Assembly: GCF_900156075.1 (NCBI RefSeq)
Contig: NZ_FTMM01000015.1
Span: 16,258-80,257 of the forward strand
From: Chryseobacterium sp. RU37D
GTDB lineage: Bacteria > Bacteroidota > Bacteroidia > Flavobacteriales > Weeksellaceae
Direction: 5' to 3'
DNA: 64,000 nucleotides
Part shown: one piece after another, positions 1-9,105 of the stretch
Numbering within the stretch: the first letter of the stretch is position 1
Layout: each line of letters opens with the position of its first letter
Made by a program: the position numbers and the translations under genes
Notes under the pieces: model-generated
Seen by the model: the letters and a program-made list of their open reading frames with translations, nothing else
Told to the model about the DNA's origin: nothing
The model's database searches: none

Positions 1-2603
1 AATCTGTTCCCGAAGCTCATTTTTGCCAAAGCCACTGCAACTCCACCTTCTTTCACTGTTTTCACAGAAACGATTTTTCCGGCTTTGATATTTTCGAAAA
101 TGAATTCATAAACAGTTTTTAAAGCATCATAGTTCGGAAGTCCGTTTTCCTGAGCGATATGATTGAAGAAATACACTTTATTTCCTTCACCTTTAAATTC
201 AGGAGAGATAATATTTTTCTTTTCTCCGTTGGCACAAGCGAAAGAAATCAACGTTGGCGGAACATTCAGATCCTGATACGTTCCACTCATTGAGTCTTTA
301 CCTCCGATTGCAGCCAGACCAAAATTGATTTGAGCATCATAAGCTCCTAACAAAGAAGCCAAAGGTTTACCCCATTTTTCAGGATTCTGACCTAATTTCT
401 CAAAATATTCCTGGAAACTGAATCTGATATTTTTATAATCGCCACCCATCGCAACGATCTTTGCAACACTTTCTACCACAGCATAAGAAGATCCCAACAA
501 AGAATTCTGCTTAGAAATTTCCGCATCGAATCCCCAACTCGCCAAAGAAACTGTTTCAATATTTTTTGCTCCGATGATTGGCAACGTCTGAACGCTTCCT
601 TCCATCAAAGTCTGCTGATATTTTCCACCTAAAGGCATCGCAACCGTAGTCGCACCAATCGATGAATCGAACATTTCCAACAAACCTTTTTGAGAAGCAA
701 CGTTTTTATCGCTTAATATTTTCAAGAAATTCTCTTCATTGAATGATGGAGTTTCTTCTTTTACTTCATTCAGGTGAGTAATTTTAACTTCCTGACTTTT
801 TGAACAACCGTTCGTATCTAAAAACGCTCTTGAAAGGTCAACAATCTTATCACCCTTCCAAAACATCTGCATTCTCCCTGAATCTGTCACTTTTGCAACC
901 TCAACAGCAACAATATTTTCAGCTTCACAGAACTTAATAAACTGTTCTTTATCTTTAGGCTCAACCACAACCGCCATTCTTTCCTGAGATTCAGAAATAG
1001 CAAGTTCCGTTCCGTTCAGACCTTCATACTTCAAAGGTAAAACATCCAGATTAACTTCCAAAGAGTCAGCAATTTCACCGATTGCTACGGAAACACCTCC
1101 CGCTCCGAAATCGTTTGATTTTTTAATCAATCTCGTTACCTCTGGATTTCTGAATAATCTCTGGATTTTACGCTCCTCAACCGCATTTCCTTTCTGAACT
1201 TCAGAACTCATCGTGTGGATAGAAGTTTCGTCCTGTTCTTTTGAACTTCCGCTCGCTCCACCAACGCCATCACGACCAGTTGCACCACCTAAAATAATGA
1301 TAGAATCACCAGCTTCAGGCTTTTCACGTCTTACCCAATCTACAGGAACCGCTCCGGCTACGAAACCAACTTCCATTCTCTTTGCTTTGTAGCCTTCATC
1401 GTAGATTTCAGAAACCATTGTTGTTGCTAAACCGATTTGGTTACCGTAAGAAGAATATCCGTTTGCAGCCTGTTTTGTGATTGTTTTTTGAGGTAATTTG
1501 CCTGGCAAAGTTTTATCAACCGATTCTAAAACATCTGCAGCACCCGTCAATCTCATTGCCTGGAAAACAAAAGAACGTCCAGACAAAGGATCTCTGATTG
1601 CACCCCCTAAACACGTTGAAGCTCCACCAAAAGGCTCGATTTCTGTCGGGTGATTGTGTGTTTCGTTTTTAAATAATAAATACCAAGGTTCTTTTTTACC
1701 GTCGTATTCAGCTTCGATCTGGATGGTACAAGCGTTGATCTCGTCTGAAACCACCAAATTATCTAAATTACCTGTTTTATGGAAATATCTTCCGCAAACT
1801 GTTGCCAAATCCATTAAAGAGATGGGTTTCAATTCGCGTCCTAAGAATTTTCTTTTTTCGATATAATCATTGAAAATAGTTTCCAATGTATGTTTAAACT
1901 GCCCTTCAAATTCAATATTTGAAAATTCTGTTTCAAAAGTCGTGTGACGACAGTGGTCGCTCCAATAAGTGTCTAAAACTTTAAGTTCCGTTTCCGTAGG
2001 GTTTCTTTGTTCAGATTTAAAATATTCCTGAATGAATTTCAAATCATCCAAACCTAAAGCAAAACCATGATTATTAAAGAATTCAGCCAATTGAGCATCA
2101 TCGAAGCTGATAAAACCTTCGTGAACAATTACTTTTGACGGTGTTTCTTCCGCAGGAATATCTAAAATTGATAAATCTTTTTCCTGAGATTCTACTTTAT
2201 TGATTAAAAGATCTTTGATTTTAACTAAATCAGATTCGGAAACTCCTTCAAACTCAATAAGCTTTCCGCTTCTTACTTTAGACTTCTCATTTCCGGTCAA
2301 TAAAGCAATACACTGTTGAGCAGAATCTGCACGCTGATCGTACTGTCCCGGTAAAAATTCTAATGCGAAATGAGTTCCTTTTGCAGGATTTTCTTCGATT
2401 AAAATATCAGTAACCGGATCTACGAAAGTGCTGTTGACCACTTTTTCGAATTCATCATCGTTTAATCCAAAAATATCGTAAACATTATAAACCTTTACAC
2501 TTTGGATAGACGGAACCACCGCTTTTACTTCATCAAAAATTTTTGGACTTTCCACATCGAAAATTCCTCTCTTTTCTACGAAAATTCTTTTGTTTTGAGA
2601 CAT
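1..2603 (-). CDS. purL: Phosphoribosylformylglycinamidine synthase PurL, large single-chain type (3' end outside window)
   Basis: This gene makes FGAM from FGAR, ATP and glutamine, the fourth step of de novo purine synthesis, in the cytoplasm. About 867 codons are present, and the C-terminal part with the glutamine amidotransferase domain lies beyond the left edge. The protein starts MSQNKRIFVEKRG. Near residue 215 it has SDHCRHTTFETEF, then the FKNETHNHPTEIEPFGGAST glycine-rich block, GGATGRDGVGGASGSS, and later GGKDSMSGTY. All are typical of large PurL (about 1230 residues in Bacteroidetes), in which the synthase and amidotransferase are fused. No in-frame stop is seen. purB lies upstream on the same strand, separated by the RAYT element, so the two purine genes may once have been adjacent. 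Confidence 0.97.
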   Translation of the reverse strand, partial: MSQNKRIFVEKRGIFDVESPKIFDEVKAVVPSIQSVKVYNVYDIFGLNDDEFEKVVNSTFVDPVTDILIEENPAKGTHFALEFLPGQYDQRADSAQQCIALLTGNEKSKVRSGKLIEFEGVSESDLVKIKDLLINKVESQEKDLSILDIPAEETPSKVIVHEGFISFDDAQLAEFFNNHGFALGLDDLKFIQEYFKSEQRNPTETELKVLDTYWSDHCRHTTFETEFSNIEFEGQFKHTLETIFNDYIEKRKFLGRELKPISLMDLATVCGRYFHKTGNLDNLVVSDEINACTIQIEAEYDGKKEPWYLLFKNETHNHPTEIEPFGGASTCLGGAIRDPLSGRSFVFQAMRLTGAADVLESVDKTLPGKLPQKTITKQAANGYSSYGNQIGLATTMVSEIYDEGYKAKRMEVGFVAGAVPVDWVRREKPEAGDSIIILGGATGRDGVGGASGSSKEQDETSIHTMSSEVQKGNAVEERKIQRLFRNPEVTRLIKKSNDFGAGGVSVAIGEIADSLEVNLDVLPLKYEGLNGTELAISESQERMAVVVEPKDKEQFIKFCEAENIVAVEVAKVTDSGRMQMFWKGDKIVDLSRAFLDTNGCSKSQEVKITHLNEVKEETPSFNEENFLKILSDKNVASQKGLLEMFDSSIGATTVAMPLGGKYQQTLMEGSVQTLPIIGAKNIETVSLASWGFDAEISKQNSLLGSSYAVVESVAKIVAMGGDYKNIRFSFQEYFEKLGQNPEKWGKPLASLLGAYDAQINFGLAAIGGKDSMSGTYQDLNVPPTLISFACANGEKKNIISPEFKGEGNKVYFFNHIAQENGLPNYDALKTVYEFIFENIKAGKIVSVKTVKEGGVAVALAKMSFGNR

Positions 2604-2646
2604 TAGATGTCAGATTTTATTTAGATTTATTTTATTTATTTTTTGT

Positions 2647-2654
2647 CAAATTTA
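2647..2654 (-). promoter_or_regulatory. Candidate Bacteroidetes -7 element upstream of purL
   Basis: Read on the minus strand this is TAAATTTG, a match to the Bacteroidetes -7 consensus TAnnTTTG, about 44 nt before the purL start. No well-spaced -33 TTG is obvious, so the call is weak. Confidence 0.3.
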
Positions 2655-2688
2655 ATTGACGTATTTTGATATAAATTATCAAAAAGTA

Positions 2689-2895
2689 GCAGTCCTACGG
2701 ACTGCAGATTATCTTTTTTCTTTTTCTTTCTACACAGATGGCATTCCTACGAAATGCTCTTTATCACAATTCTTGCAAGCAATTCTGTCAGAAATTAACA
2801 TTGCAACTAAATGTTATTTATTTTAGGTGATTCCGTAGGAATCATATCTGTGTAGAAAATTATATTGTCAAAGATGGCGCAGTCCGTAGGACTGC
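2689..2895. repeat. REP-like palindromes, left cluster (four copies)
   Basis: There are four 17-bp palindromes with 7-bp stems and a TAC/GTA centre. They lie at 2689-2705 (GCAGTCCTACGGACTGC), 2741-2757 (GCATTCCTACGAAATGC, one stem mismatch), 2828-2844 (TGATTCCGTAGGAATCA) and 2879-2895 (GCAGTCCGTAGGACTGC). The second and third carry the same flank, TCTACACAGA, in opposite orientation, so they form a head-to-head pair like a BIME. Three more copies lie on the other side of the transposase gene. This arrangement is the hallmark of REP sequences cared for by a RAYT. Confidence 0.8.
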
Positions 2896-2916
2896 TATTA
2901 TCTATATTTCCATAAA

Positions 2917-3387
2917 TTATTTATTATCATAGAATTCAAACAAATATTCATTCTTAAATTCAATTTCAAAAGCAATTAGCATTTCAAGATATTCTTCTTT
3001 AAAACTTTTCTTAGAATGATGCTTTTCCTGATTCATAACATAATTTACAACTTTTTCCTTCTGACTTTTTGCATAATAAAATGCCCCGTAACCTTCCTGC
3101 CAAGAAAATTTACCCCAACATAATTTTTTATCATTAATAAAATTTGAGGATTCAATTTTAACCGTTTTAATCAATTCCGGAATTGTAATCTGCAAATTTT
3201 TATAACTGAAGAAAATATGAAGATGATCAGGATTTGCATAAATAGCCAATACTTTTTGTTTTTTATTGCTAAATATTCCACAAATGTACCGTTCAATCTC
3301 TCCTCTTACTTCAGATTTAATTTTAATATCACGCCCCTTTGTAGCAAAAACAACCTGAAGATAAATCTGTGTATATGTATTAGGCAT
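2917..3387 (-). CDS. REP-associated tyrosine transposase (RAYT, IS200/Y1_Tnp superfamily)
   Basis: This is a single-domain Y1 HUH transposase of about 156 residues. The start is placed at MPNTYTQIYLQVVF because family members begin this way; an upstream in-frame ATG would add six residues. The metal-binding HUH pair is visible as DHLHIFF near residue 56. The nucleophilic tyrosine is in NYVMNQEKHH near residue 116, matching the YIxxQ signature of IS200-type enzymes. The gene has no IS605-style subterminal ends or TnpB partner. Instead it is flanked by REP-like palindromes on both sides, the signature of RAYTs, which nick and spread REP hairpins. It lies between purB and purL with no sign of decay. 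Confidence 0.9.
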   Translation of the reverse strand: MPNTYTQIYLQVVFATKGRDIKIKSEVRGEIERYICGIFSNKKQKVLAIYANPDHLHIFFSYKNLQITIPELIKTVKIESSNFINDKKLCWGKFSWQEGYGAFYYAKSQKEKVVNYVMNQEKHHSKKSFKEEYLEMLIAFEIEFKNEYLFEFYDNK

Positions 3388-3418
3388 AAATTTTATTTTC
3401 ATCATTTTTACAAAGATA

Positions 3419-3529
3419 GCATTCCTACGGAATGCCCCATCATGACGGCCAATTTTCTACACAGATTTTATTCCTACGGAATAATTTATTTATTAAGCTT
3501 TAAATAAAATATGCAGCCCAAAAGACTGC
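3419..3529. repeat. REP-like palindromes, right cluster (three copies)
   Basis: Copies are at 3419-3435 (GCATTCCTACGGAATGC, perfect stem), 3468-3484 (TTATTCCTACGGAATAA, perfect) and 3513-3529 (GCAGCCCAAAAGACTGC, a decayed copy in the same 17-bp register). TTTTCTACACAGA precedes the second copy, as in the left cluster. Stem sequences differ between copies but keep pairing, so the structure is conserved rather than the sequence. The decayed copy next to the purB stop may also act as a terminator. Confidence 0.75.
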
Positions 3530-3537
3530 ATATAATA

Positions 3538-4965
3538 TTATACTTTAAGATCAGCCTCTAATCCTATCAAATCTTTGTTTGCGTCAATAATCGGTTGGAC
3601 TTCATTTGCGATGAATTCCTCCGTCTGAATTGGTGCAAAACCGATGAAGTTTTTAGGATCAAGAACTTCTTTTAATTTTGATTTATCTAGTTTTAATGAA
3701 TCGTCATTCAGGATTCTTTCGATAAGGTCGTTTTCTTTCCCTTCTTCTTTTACCTTTTTAGACGCTTCCATTGAATGAACCCTGATTACTTCGTGGATTT
3801 CCTGACGGTCGCCACCAGCTTTTACTTCTTCCATGATGATATATTCTGTCGCCATGAAAGGAAGTTCTTCCATAATATGTTTGTTGATTCTATTTGGATA
3901 TACGACAATTCCGTTCATGATGTTGTTCCAAATCAATAGAATTGCATCAACTGCTAAGAAAGCTTGAGGAATTGTTAATCTCTTGTTTGCAGAATCGTCT
4001 AATGTTCTTTCAAACCATTGTGTTGAAGCCACCATTGCAGAACTTGTAGTTAAAGACATTACATATTTTGCCAATGCTCCGATTCTTTCGCTTCTCATTG
4101 GATTACGCTTGTAAGCCATTGCAGATGAACCAATTTGGTTTTTCTCGAATGGTTCTTCAATTTCTTTTAAATTTTGAAGAAGACGTAAATCATTTGTGAA
4201 TTTATGCGCAGATTGTGCAATATTTCCTAATAACGCAACAACTTTAGCATCGATTTTTCTGTCATAAGTTTGTCCGGAAACTCCGAAAACTTTTTCGAAA
4301 CCGAATCTTTTTGACAATTCTTTATCTAAATGTTTTACTTTAGAATAATCTCCGTTGAAAAGTTCAAGGAAACTTGCAGCAGTTCCTGTCGTACCTTTTA
4401 CTCCTCTAAATCTCAATGTTTCTAAAAAGAAATCAAGCTCCTCGATATCAAGAACTAAACTTTGTAACCAAAGTGTTGCTCTTTTTCCAACAGTTGTTAA
4501 CTGAGCCGGTTGGAAATGTGTAAATCCTAAAGTCGGTAAATCTTTATACTGAATAGCAAAATCAGATAAATTTTTCATTACGTTCACCAACTTTTTCTTT
4601 AAAATTAAAAGTCCGTCACGGATTTGAATTAAATCTGTATTATCTCCTACAAACGCTGAAGTTGCTCCCAAATGAATAATTCCTTTTGCGGAAGGTGCTA
4701 CATCACCATAAGCGTGAACGTGAGCCATCACATCGTGTCTGAATTTTTTCTCGTATTGAGCAGCTTTTTCATAATCAATGTTTTCGGCATTAGCCTTCAA
4801 TTCAGCGATCTGCTCGTCTGTAATTTCAAGACCAAGGTCTTTTTCGATTTCAGCAAGAGCTATCCAAAGCTTTCTCCAGGTACGGAATTTATTGTTATGA
4901 GAGAAGTTAAATAACATTTCTTCACTGGAGTAGCGCTCTTCCAATGGATTTTTGTAGGAATTCAT
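3538..4965 (-). CDS. purB: Adenylosuccinate lyase PurB
   Basis: The enzyme cleaves SAICAR to AICAR and adenylosuccinate to AMP, releasing fumarate, in purine synthesis. It is a cytoplasmic homotetramer of the fumarase/aspartase superfamily. The 475 residues match the family. Visible signatures are LGATSAFVGDNTDL near 100-115, TLGFTHFQPAQLTTVGKR (substrate-binding histidine) near 150-165, and the superfamily signature GSSAMAYKRNPMRSE near residue 285. The frame is intact. The gene lies upstream of the RAYT element and purL on the same strand. Confidence 0.97.
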   Translation of the reverse strand: MNSYKNPLEERYSSEEMLFNFSHNNKFRTWRKLWIALAEIEKDLGLEITDEQIAELKANAENIDYEKAAQYEKKFRHDVMAHVHAYGDVAPSAKGIIHLGATSAFVGDNTDLIQIRDGLLILKKKLVNVMKNLSDFAIQYKDLPTLGFTHFQPAQLTTVGKRATLWLQSLVLDIEELDFFLETLRFRGVKGTTGTAASFLELFNGDYSKVKHLDKELSKRFGFEKVFGVSGQTYDRKIDAKVVALLGNIAQSAHKFTNDLRLLQNLKEIEEPFEKNQIGSSAMAYKRNPMRSERIGALAKYVMSLTTSSAMVASTQWFERTLDDSANKRLTIPQAFLAVDAILLIWNNIMNGIVVYPNRINKHIMEELPFMATEYIIMEEVKAGGDRQEIHEVIRVHSMEASKKVKEEGKENDLIERILNDDSLKLDKSKLKEVLDPKNFIGFAPIQTEEFIANEVQPIIDANKDLIGLEADLKV

Positions 4966-5115
4966 TCTTTTCTTTTACTTTTTGATATGTAAAAGTACGC
5001 TTTTTTGGCGAGAGATAAAAATGCTTTTTAAACACAAATTGCACTAATTTTTCACCAATTTCCATTATTCTGGAAGCTCGTAAATTTTATAGTTTTTGCT
5101 GTCCTTGAAATAATT

Positions 5116-5219
5116 ACTGCCACCCTAGCCCCGATAGAAACGGCATCCTTTTTTGTTGCGGCCGCAGCAAAGCGGAGGCCGTAACAAAAAAGATATAGTG
5201 GATAGCGGGAAAAGCTCCC
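5116..5219 (+). repeat. Conserved-end repeat with hairpin core, copy 1
   Basis: The element begins ACTGCCACCCTAGCCCCGAT and ends GATAGCGGGAAAAGCTCCC. Between these lies a long hairpin at about 5149-5191: TTTTTTGTTGCGGCC pairs with GGCCGTAACAAAAAA. Copies with the same ends but a different hairpin occur at 9106-9268 and, inverted and decayed, at 42459-42549. A 78-codon minus-strand frame through it has no protein features and is not called as a gene. Confidence 0.75.
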
Positions 5220-5292
5220 TTTTAAAAATGAATAATGAGTAATGGGTAATAAAAAAGCCACTCTTTCGAATGGCTTTAAATGTATCATTTAT

Positions 5293-5700
5293 TTATTGGT
5301 AAATCACTACATTATCTTTTTTAATCTGATAGCTTTTCTTGTAAGGAACCAAAACGTAGCTGTTTTTAATATGGCTGCCACTTTTCCAGCTTTTTGATTT
5401 TCCCTGTCTTTCCAGAATGATGCTTTTTGCACTTCCATCAGGAATAAAAACTTCTGCTTTCGACATGTTTTTATTAAAAATTACAGCAGTTCCTGTTGTA
5501 TAGCCTTTTTCTGATTTTACTTCATTCAACTGGATCTTTTGTTCAAAAACCCTAACACAATCGTTTTTAATCTGAGAATATGTATATCCTGCTGATCCTT
5601 TACAGCCGTGGGCATCTTTATCTCCACCTAACACGGGTGTTTTTTGTGCAAAAGCTAAAGAACCGAAAATCATAGCGCTGAATAAAATTGTTTTTTTCAT
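5293..5700 (-). CDS. Small secreted protein of unknown function
   Basis: The product has 135 residues. A signal peptide, MKKTILFSAMIFGSLAFAQ, predicts export, with cleavage near residue 18. The mature part has two cysteines (in HGCKGSAGY and NDCVRVFE) that could form a disulphide, and is otherwise beta-rich and basic (pI looks high). I do not recognise a named domain. It resembles small secreted Bacteroidetes proteins containing a GSAGYTYSQ-type motif. It is last in the minus-strand run after bglX, but a terminator-like hairpin lies between them, so it probably has its own transcript. Confidence 0.7.
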   Translation of the reverse strand: MKKTILFSAMIFGSLAFAQKTPVLGGDKDAHGCKGSAGYTYSQIKNDCVRVFEQKIQLNEVKSEKGYTTGTAVIFNKNMSKAEVFIPDGSAKSIILERQGKSKSWKSGSHIKNSYVLVPYKKSYQIKKDNVVIYQ

Positions 5701-5779
5701 TTTGTATTTAATTTATAGCTACCACAATATTAATAAAAATTATGCCAAAGTAGGGATATATTAATCAAATAAAATTTAA

Positions 5780-5802
5780 AAACCACCTGATTTAGGTGGT
5801 TT
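5780..5802 (-). terminator. Terminator hairpin after bglX
   Basis: AAACCACCT pairs with AGGTGGTTT around a 5-nt loop, and T-rich sequence follows on the minus strand. It lies 24 nt past the bglX stop and probably ends the polysaccharide-utilisation transcript. Confidence 0.7.
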
Positions 5803-5825
5803 AAAAGTGACTTATTCTGTCTAGT

Positions 5826-8153
5826 TTATTTTGTCCAGTTTATTTTGGTGTGTTTTACGTCTTCTGAATTGGTACCAATCATAATATCAAATTCTCCCGG
5901 CTCCCAATCGTATTTCAGTTCTCCATTGTAGAATTTAAGGTTTTCAGGAGTGATATTGAAGGTAACTTTTTTGGATTCTCCTTTTTTCAGTATTATCTTC
6001 TGAAATCCTTTCAATTCTTTTACAGGTCTTGTGATGCTCCCCACCATATCCCTGATATATAACTGAACAACCTCAGCACCATCATAGTTACCTGAATTCG
6101 TTACTGTTACCGAAGCCTGGATAGTTTGATTTCCTTTAGGATTTGCATCCGAAACCGTAATATCAGAATAATTGAATTTTGTATAGCTTAAACCATAACC
6201 AAACGGATACAATGGTGTATTACATTCATCCATATAGTTGGAACGGAATCTCTGGTATTCACATTTATCCACTAAAGCTTGATCTAAAGGGCGTCCCGTA
6301 TTTTTAGCATTATAATAAATCGGAACCTGGCCTAAACTTCTTGGGAAGGTCATTGGCAGCTTTCCTGAAGGATTTACTTTCCCGAAAAGTACATCAGCGA
6401 TGGCATTTCCAGCCTCTGAACCTGCAAACCAGGCATTAAGAATGGCATCAGGAGTGTCTTTCACATTAGTTAAAGCTAACGGACGGCCTGTGAAAAGAAC
6501 CATTGCAATTGGTTTTCCGGTCTTTTTTAATTCATTTAATAAATCAACCTGAGACTGTGGAATCGTAATTTCAGTTCTTGAAGAAGATTCACCGCTCATT
6601 TCCGCAGATTCTCCGATAGCTAAAACGATAACGTCTGCTTTATTAGCCACATCAACAGCTTCTTTTAACAAAGCTTCTTTGGAACGGTTGTCTCTGTCTG
6701 TTTTTTTACCATGAGCAGCATAAATATCTTCCAATTTTGCATCGTAATCAATATTGGCTCCTTTAGCTGAAATGAATTTCACGTCTTTTCCGTAGTTAGC
6801 CTGAAGACCCTGCATCAGATTTACCGCTTTGTCATGTTGTGCAGCAACACTCCATGTTCCGGCCATATTCAAAGAATTGTTTACCAACGGGCCAATTACT
6901 GCTACTGTCCCTGATTTTTTCAAAGGCAATACCTGGTTTTCATTTTTCATCAAAACCATTGACTGAGCTGCGGCGCTTCTTGCAATATTTCTGTTTTCCA
7001 TATTGTAGACTTCCCTGGCGGCTAATTTTGCATCACCATATCGGTAAGGATCGTCAAATAATCCTAAATCGTATTTCGCTTCCAGAATCCTTCTGGCTGC
7101 CATATCTATCTCAGCCTGAGTGATTTTTCCTTCGTCAAGGGATTTTTTAAGAGTGGTTAAAAATCCTTCTCCTACCATATCCATATCAATTCCGGCTTTT
7201 AAAGCTAAGGCTGAAACCTGCTGCAGATCACCCATTCCGTGATCTGTCATTTCGTTGATTCCGGTATAGTCGGTTACCACGAATCCTTTAAAGTTCCATT
7301 TATTTCTTAAAACTTCGGTCTGAAGCCATCTGTTTCCAGTAGCAGGAACTCCGTCCACTTCATTAAAAGAGGCCATTACAGAAGCTACTCCTGCATCTAC
7401 TGCTGCTTTGTAAGGTGGGAAATATTCATTGAACATTCTTACGTGGCTCATATCAACCGTATTGTAATCTCGTCCCGCTTCTCCGGCTCCATACAAAGCA
7501 AAATGTTTTACGCAAGCTAAAATTGTATTGCTTAAAGAAAGGTCTTTTCCCTGATATCCGTAGACCATATTTTTGGAAACTTCACTTCCTAAATATGGGT
7601 CTTCGCCGGAACCTTCAGAAACCCTTCCCCATCTTGGCTCACGGGAGATGTCTACCATTGGCGAGAATGTCCAGTTGATCCCATCAGAAGAGGCTTCTTT
7701 TGCCGCTACTCTCGCTGACTGCTGAACAAGATTCATATCCCATGAAGCTGCTAAGCCTAAGGGAATGGGGAAAGTGGTTTCGTATCCGTGTATAACATCC
7801 ATCCCAAAAATCAAGGGGATTTTCAGACGGCTTTTCTCTACTGCTACTTTCTGAACTGCTCTGATTTTATCAGCTCCTTTTATATTGAAAAGTCCGCCAA
7901 CCAATCCTTTTTCGATTTTTTTGCCGATATCTGAACTTTGTGCCAATCCGGTTGTAAAGTCTCCTGAACTCGGTAAATTCAGCTGTCCGATTTTTTCATC
8001 CAATGTCATTTTCGATAAAAGATTATCTACAAAAGCTTTCTTTTTGGATTGATACTGAGCCGTCTGATAAGACTGAACGGGCTTTGTTACCATTTCCTGA
8101 GCCGAAAACACAGGAGAAAGCGCTAAAGTCGCGATTACAATTAACTTTCTCAT
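5826..8153 (-). CDS. bglX: Glycoside hydrolase family 3 beta-glucosidase (BglX-like)
   Basis: This is a 775-residue GH3 enzyme that removes beta-linked glucose from oligosaccharide ends with retention. A signal peptide (MRKLIVIATLALSPVFSAQ) sends it to the periplasm. An N-terminal TIM-barrel contains KHFALYGAGEAGRDYN and the nucleophile motif FKGFVVTDYTG near residue 293. The alpha/beta sandwich follows (ESAEMSGESSSRTEI, where the acid/base usually lies), and then a C-terminal fibronectin-III-like domain (GAEVVQLYIRD). Its position behind SusC, SusD and a GH144-like enzyme suggests that it finishes the digestion of imported sophoro-oligosaccharides. A GH3/GH144 pairing of this kind is known from Bacteroides thetaiotaomicron. 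The linkage specificity is inferred from context only. Confidence 0.95.
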   Translation of the reverse strand: MRKLIVIATLALSPVFSAQEMVTKPVQSYQTAQYQSKKKAFVDNLLSKMTLDEKIGQLNLPSSGDFTTGLAQSSDIGKKIEKGLVGGLFNIKGADKIRAVQKVAVEKSRLKIPLIFGMDVIHGYETTFPIPLGLAASWDMNLVQQSARVAAKEASSDGINWTFSPMVDISREPRWGRVSEGSGEDPYLGSEVSKNMVYGYQGKDLSLSNTILACVKHFALYGAGEAGRDYNTVDMSHVRMFNEYFPPYKAAVDAGVASVMASFNEVDGVPATGNRWLQTEVLRNKWNFKGFVVTDYTGINEMTDHGMGDLQQVSALALKAGIDMDMVGEGFLTTLKKSLDEGKITQAEIDMAARRILEAKYDLGLFDDPYRYGDAKLAAREVYNMENRNIARSAAAQSMVLMKNENQVLPLKKSGTVAVIGPLVNNSLNMAGTWSVAAQHDKAVNLMQGLQANYGKDVKFISAKGANIDYDAKLEDIYAAHGKKTDRDNRSKEALLKEAVDVANKADVIVLAIGESAEMSGESSSRTEITIPQSQVDLLNELKKTGKPIAMVLFTGRPLALTNVKDTPDAILNAWFAGSEAGNAIADVLFGKVNPSGKLPMTFPRSLGQVPIYYNAKNTGRPLDQALVDKCEYQRFRSNYMDECNTPLYPFGYGLSYTKFNYSDITVSDANPKGNQTIQASVTVTNSGNYDGAEVVQLYIRDMVGSITRPVKELKGFQKIILKKGESKKVTFNITPENLKFYNGELKYDWEPGEFDIMIGTNSEDVKHTKINWTK

Positions 8154-8205
8154 AAATCTATCTTCTTTATTATTTCTATTTTTTTGTTTTTTAAATAATT
8201 TATTT

Positions 8206-8279
8206 TAACGCAAAGCTCGCAAAGATTTTTTTTAAATTATCCTGCATATTTTTCGATCGCAAGGGCGTTTCACTCAGCA
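8206..8279. repeat. Dispersed repeat TAACGCAAAG...GGCGTTTCACTCAGC, copy A
   Basis: This 162-bp gap between the esterase and bglX holds ACGCAAAGCTCGCAAAGATTTTTTT followed 20-30 bp later by GGGCGTTTCACTCAGC. Both blocks recur in the same order at 52015-52140. The repeat is non-coding and of unknown role. Confidence 0.6.
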
Positions 8280-8315
8280 ATTGATAACAACTTTCTATAA
8301 AATTACTAATATTAT

Positions 8316-9062
8316 TTATTTTTTTCTCTGAGAAAGCATCCATTCATATAATTTTGGATTTGAATAGGTGGAATCCCAAGAATTGTGATTGTCATCCGGA
8401 AAAATCGTCAACGTTACTGTCGGGTTAATTTTTTTCACCGCCTGGTACATGTTGATTGAATTTACTGGCGAAACGATATCGTCATTTCCACCATGAAAAA
8501 TTTTAATGGGCAGATTTTTATACCGTTCAACATTTGCTTCCATGACTCTGTCTGCAGGTGCGCAAACTGCTGCTACAGCCGCAAACATTTCAGGATGCTC
8601 CATCGCTAGCTTCCAGGTGCCCCAACCTCCCATGGAAAGGCCGGTAAGATAGATCCTTGAGGAATCAATCTTATATTTCTTCTGGATTTCTTTAATCAAA
8701 TTATAAATGGTAACCGTATCCCACCATGTATTTTCAGGGCATTGGGGCGCTAAAATAGCAACAGGTTCTTTGATCAGATTTTTATACGTGAACGGACTGT
8801 GCGCTTTTACCATCTCCAGATTATTTCCCCTTTCTCCGGAACCATGCAGAAATACAATCAAAGGAATGCTTCCTTTTGCTTTCTGAGGATAATCAATAAT
8901 ATAGGAAATTTTTTCCTGCCTTTTAAATTCTTTGTTTAATTCTGCTTTGATCTCCTGAGCGTTTAAACTCATTGATAATTGCAGAAGGAATAGGGGTAAA
9001 TGGTTTAATTTTAATTTCACTATCAAAATTTTATAAGTTTTGGTTAAAGCCAAATTGACCAA
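8316..9062 (-). CDS. Secreted alpha/beta-hydrolase (phospholipase/carboxylesterase-like)
   Basis: This 248-residue serine hydrolase has the nucleophile elbow GLSMGGWGTW, an acid residue in FHGGNDDIVSP and a catalytic histidine in DDNHNSW. The oxyanion segment LHGSGERGNN lies near the N-terminus. These motifs fit the dienelactone-hydrolase/PHB-depolymerase-like esterases common in polysaccharide loci, where they remove acyl groups or act on acylated sugars. The hydrophobic stretch before LNAQ is a signal peptide. The annotated ATG leaves an unusually long leader, and an in-frame GTG at 9020 (VKLKLNHLPLF) would give a standard signal peptide. It lies between the GH144-like gene and bglX, and the repeat copy at 9106-9268 separates it from the former. 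Confidence 0.85.
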   Translation of the reverse strand: MVNLALTKTYKILIVKLKLNHLPLFLLQLSMSLNAQEIKAELNKEFKRQEKISYIIDYPQKAKGSIPLIVFLHGSGERGNNLEMVKAHSPFTYKNLIKEPVAILAPQCPENTWWDTVTIYNLIKEIQKKYKIDSSRIYLTGLSMGGWGTWKLAMEHPEMFAAVAAVCAPADRVMEANVERYKNLPIKIFHGGNDDIVSPVNSINMYQAVKKINPTVTLTIFPDDNHNSWDSTYSNPKLYEWMLSQRKK

Positions 9063-9105
9063 TCTTTTCCAAGCGGGCTAAAACCCGTTTCTATTGATGG
9101 AAAAG

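Noticed and set aside
2917..3387. Classic IS200/IS605 insertion sequence
   Set aside because: No TnpB and no fixed left and right ends; the surrounding variable palindromes indicate a domesticated RAYT instead.
3217..3507. 96-codon plus-strand frame
   Set aside because: It is opposite the RAYT gene and its REP flank; the RAYT frame has clear HUH and Tyr motifs.
5052..5288. 78-codon minus-strand frame
   Set aside because: It runs through the hairpin repeat at 5116-5219; composition and placement are explained by the repeat.
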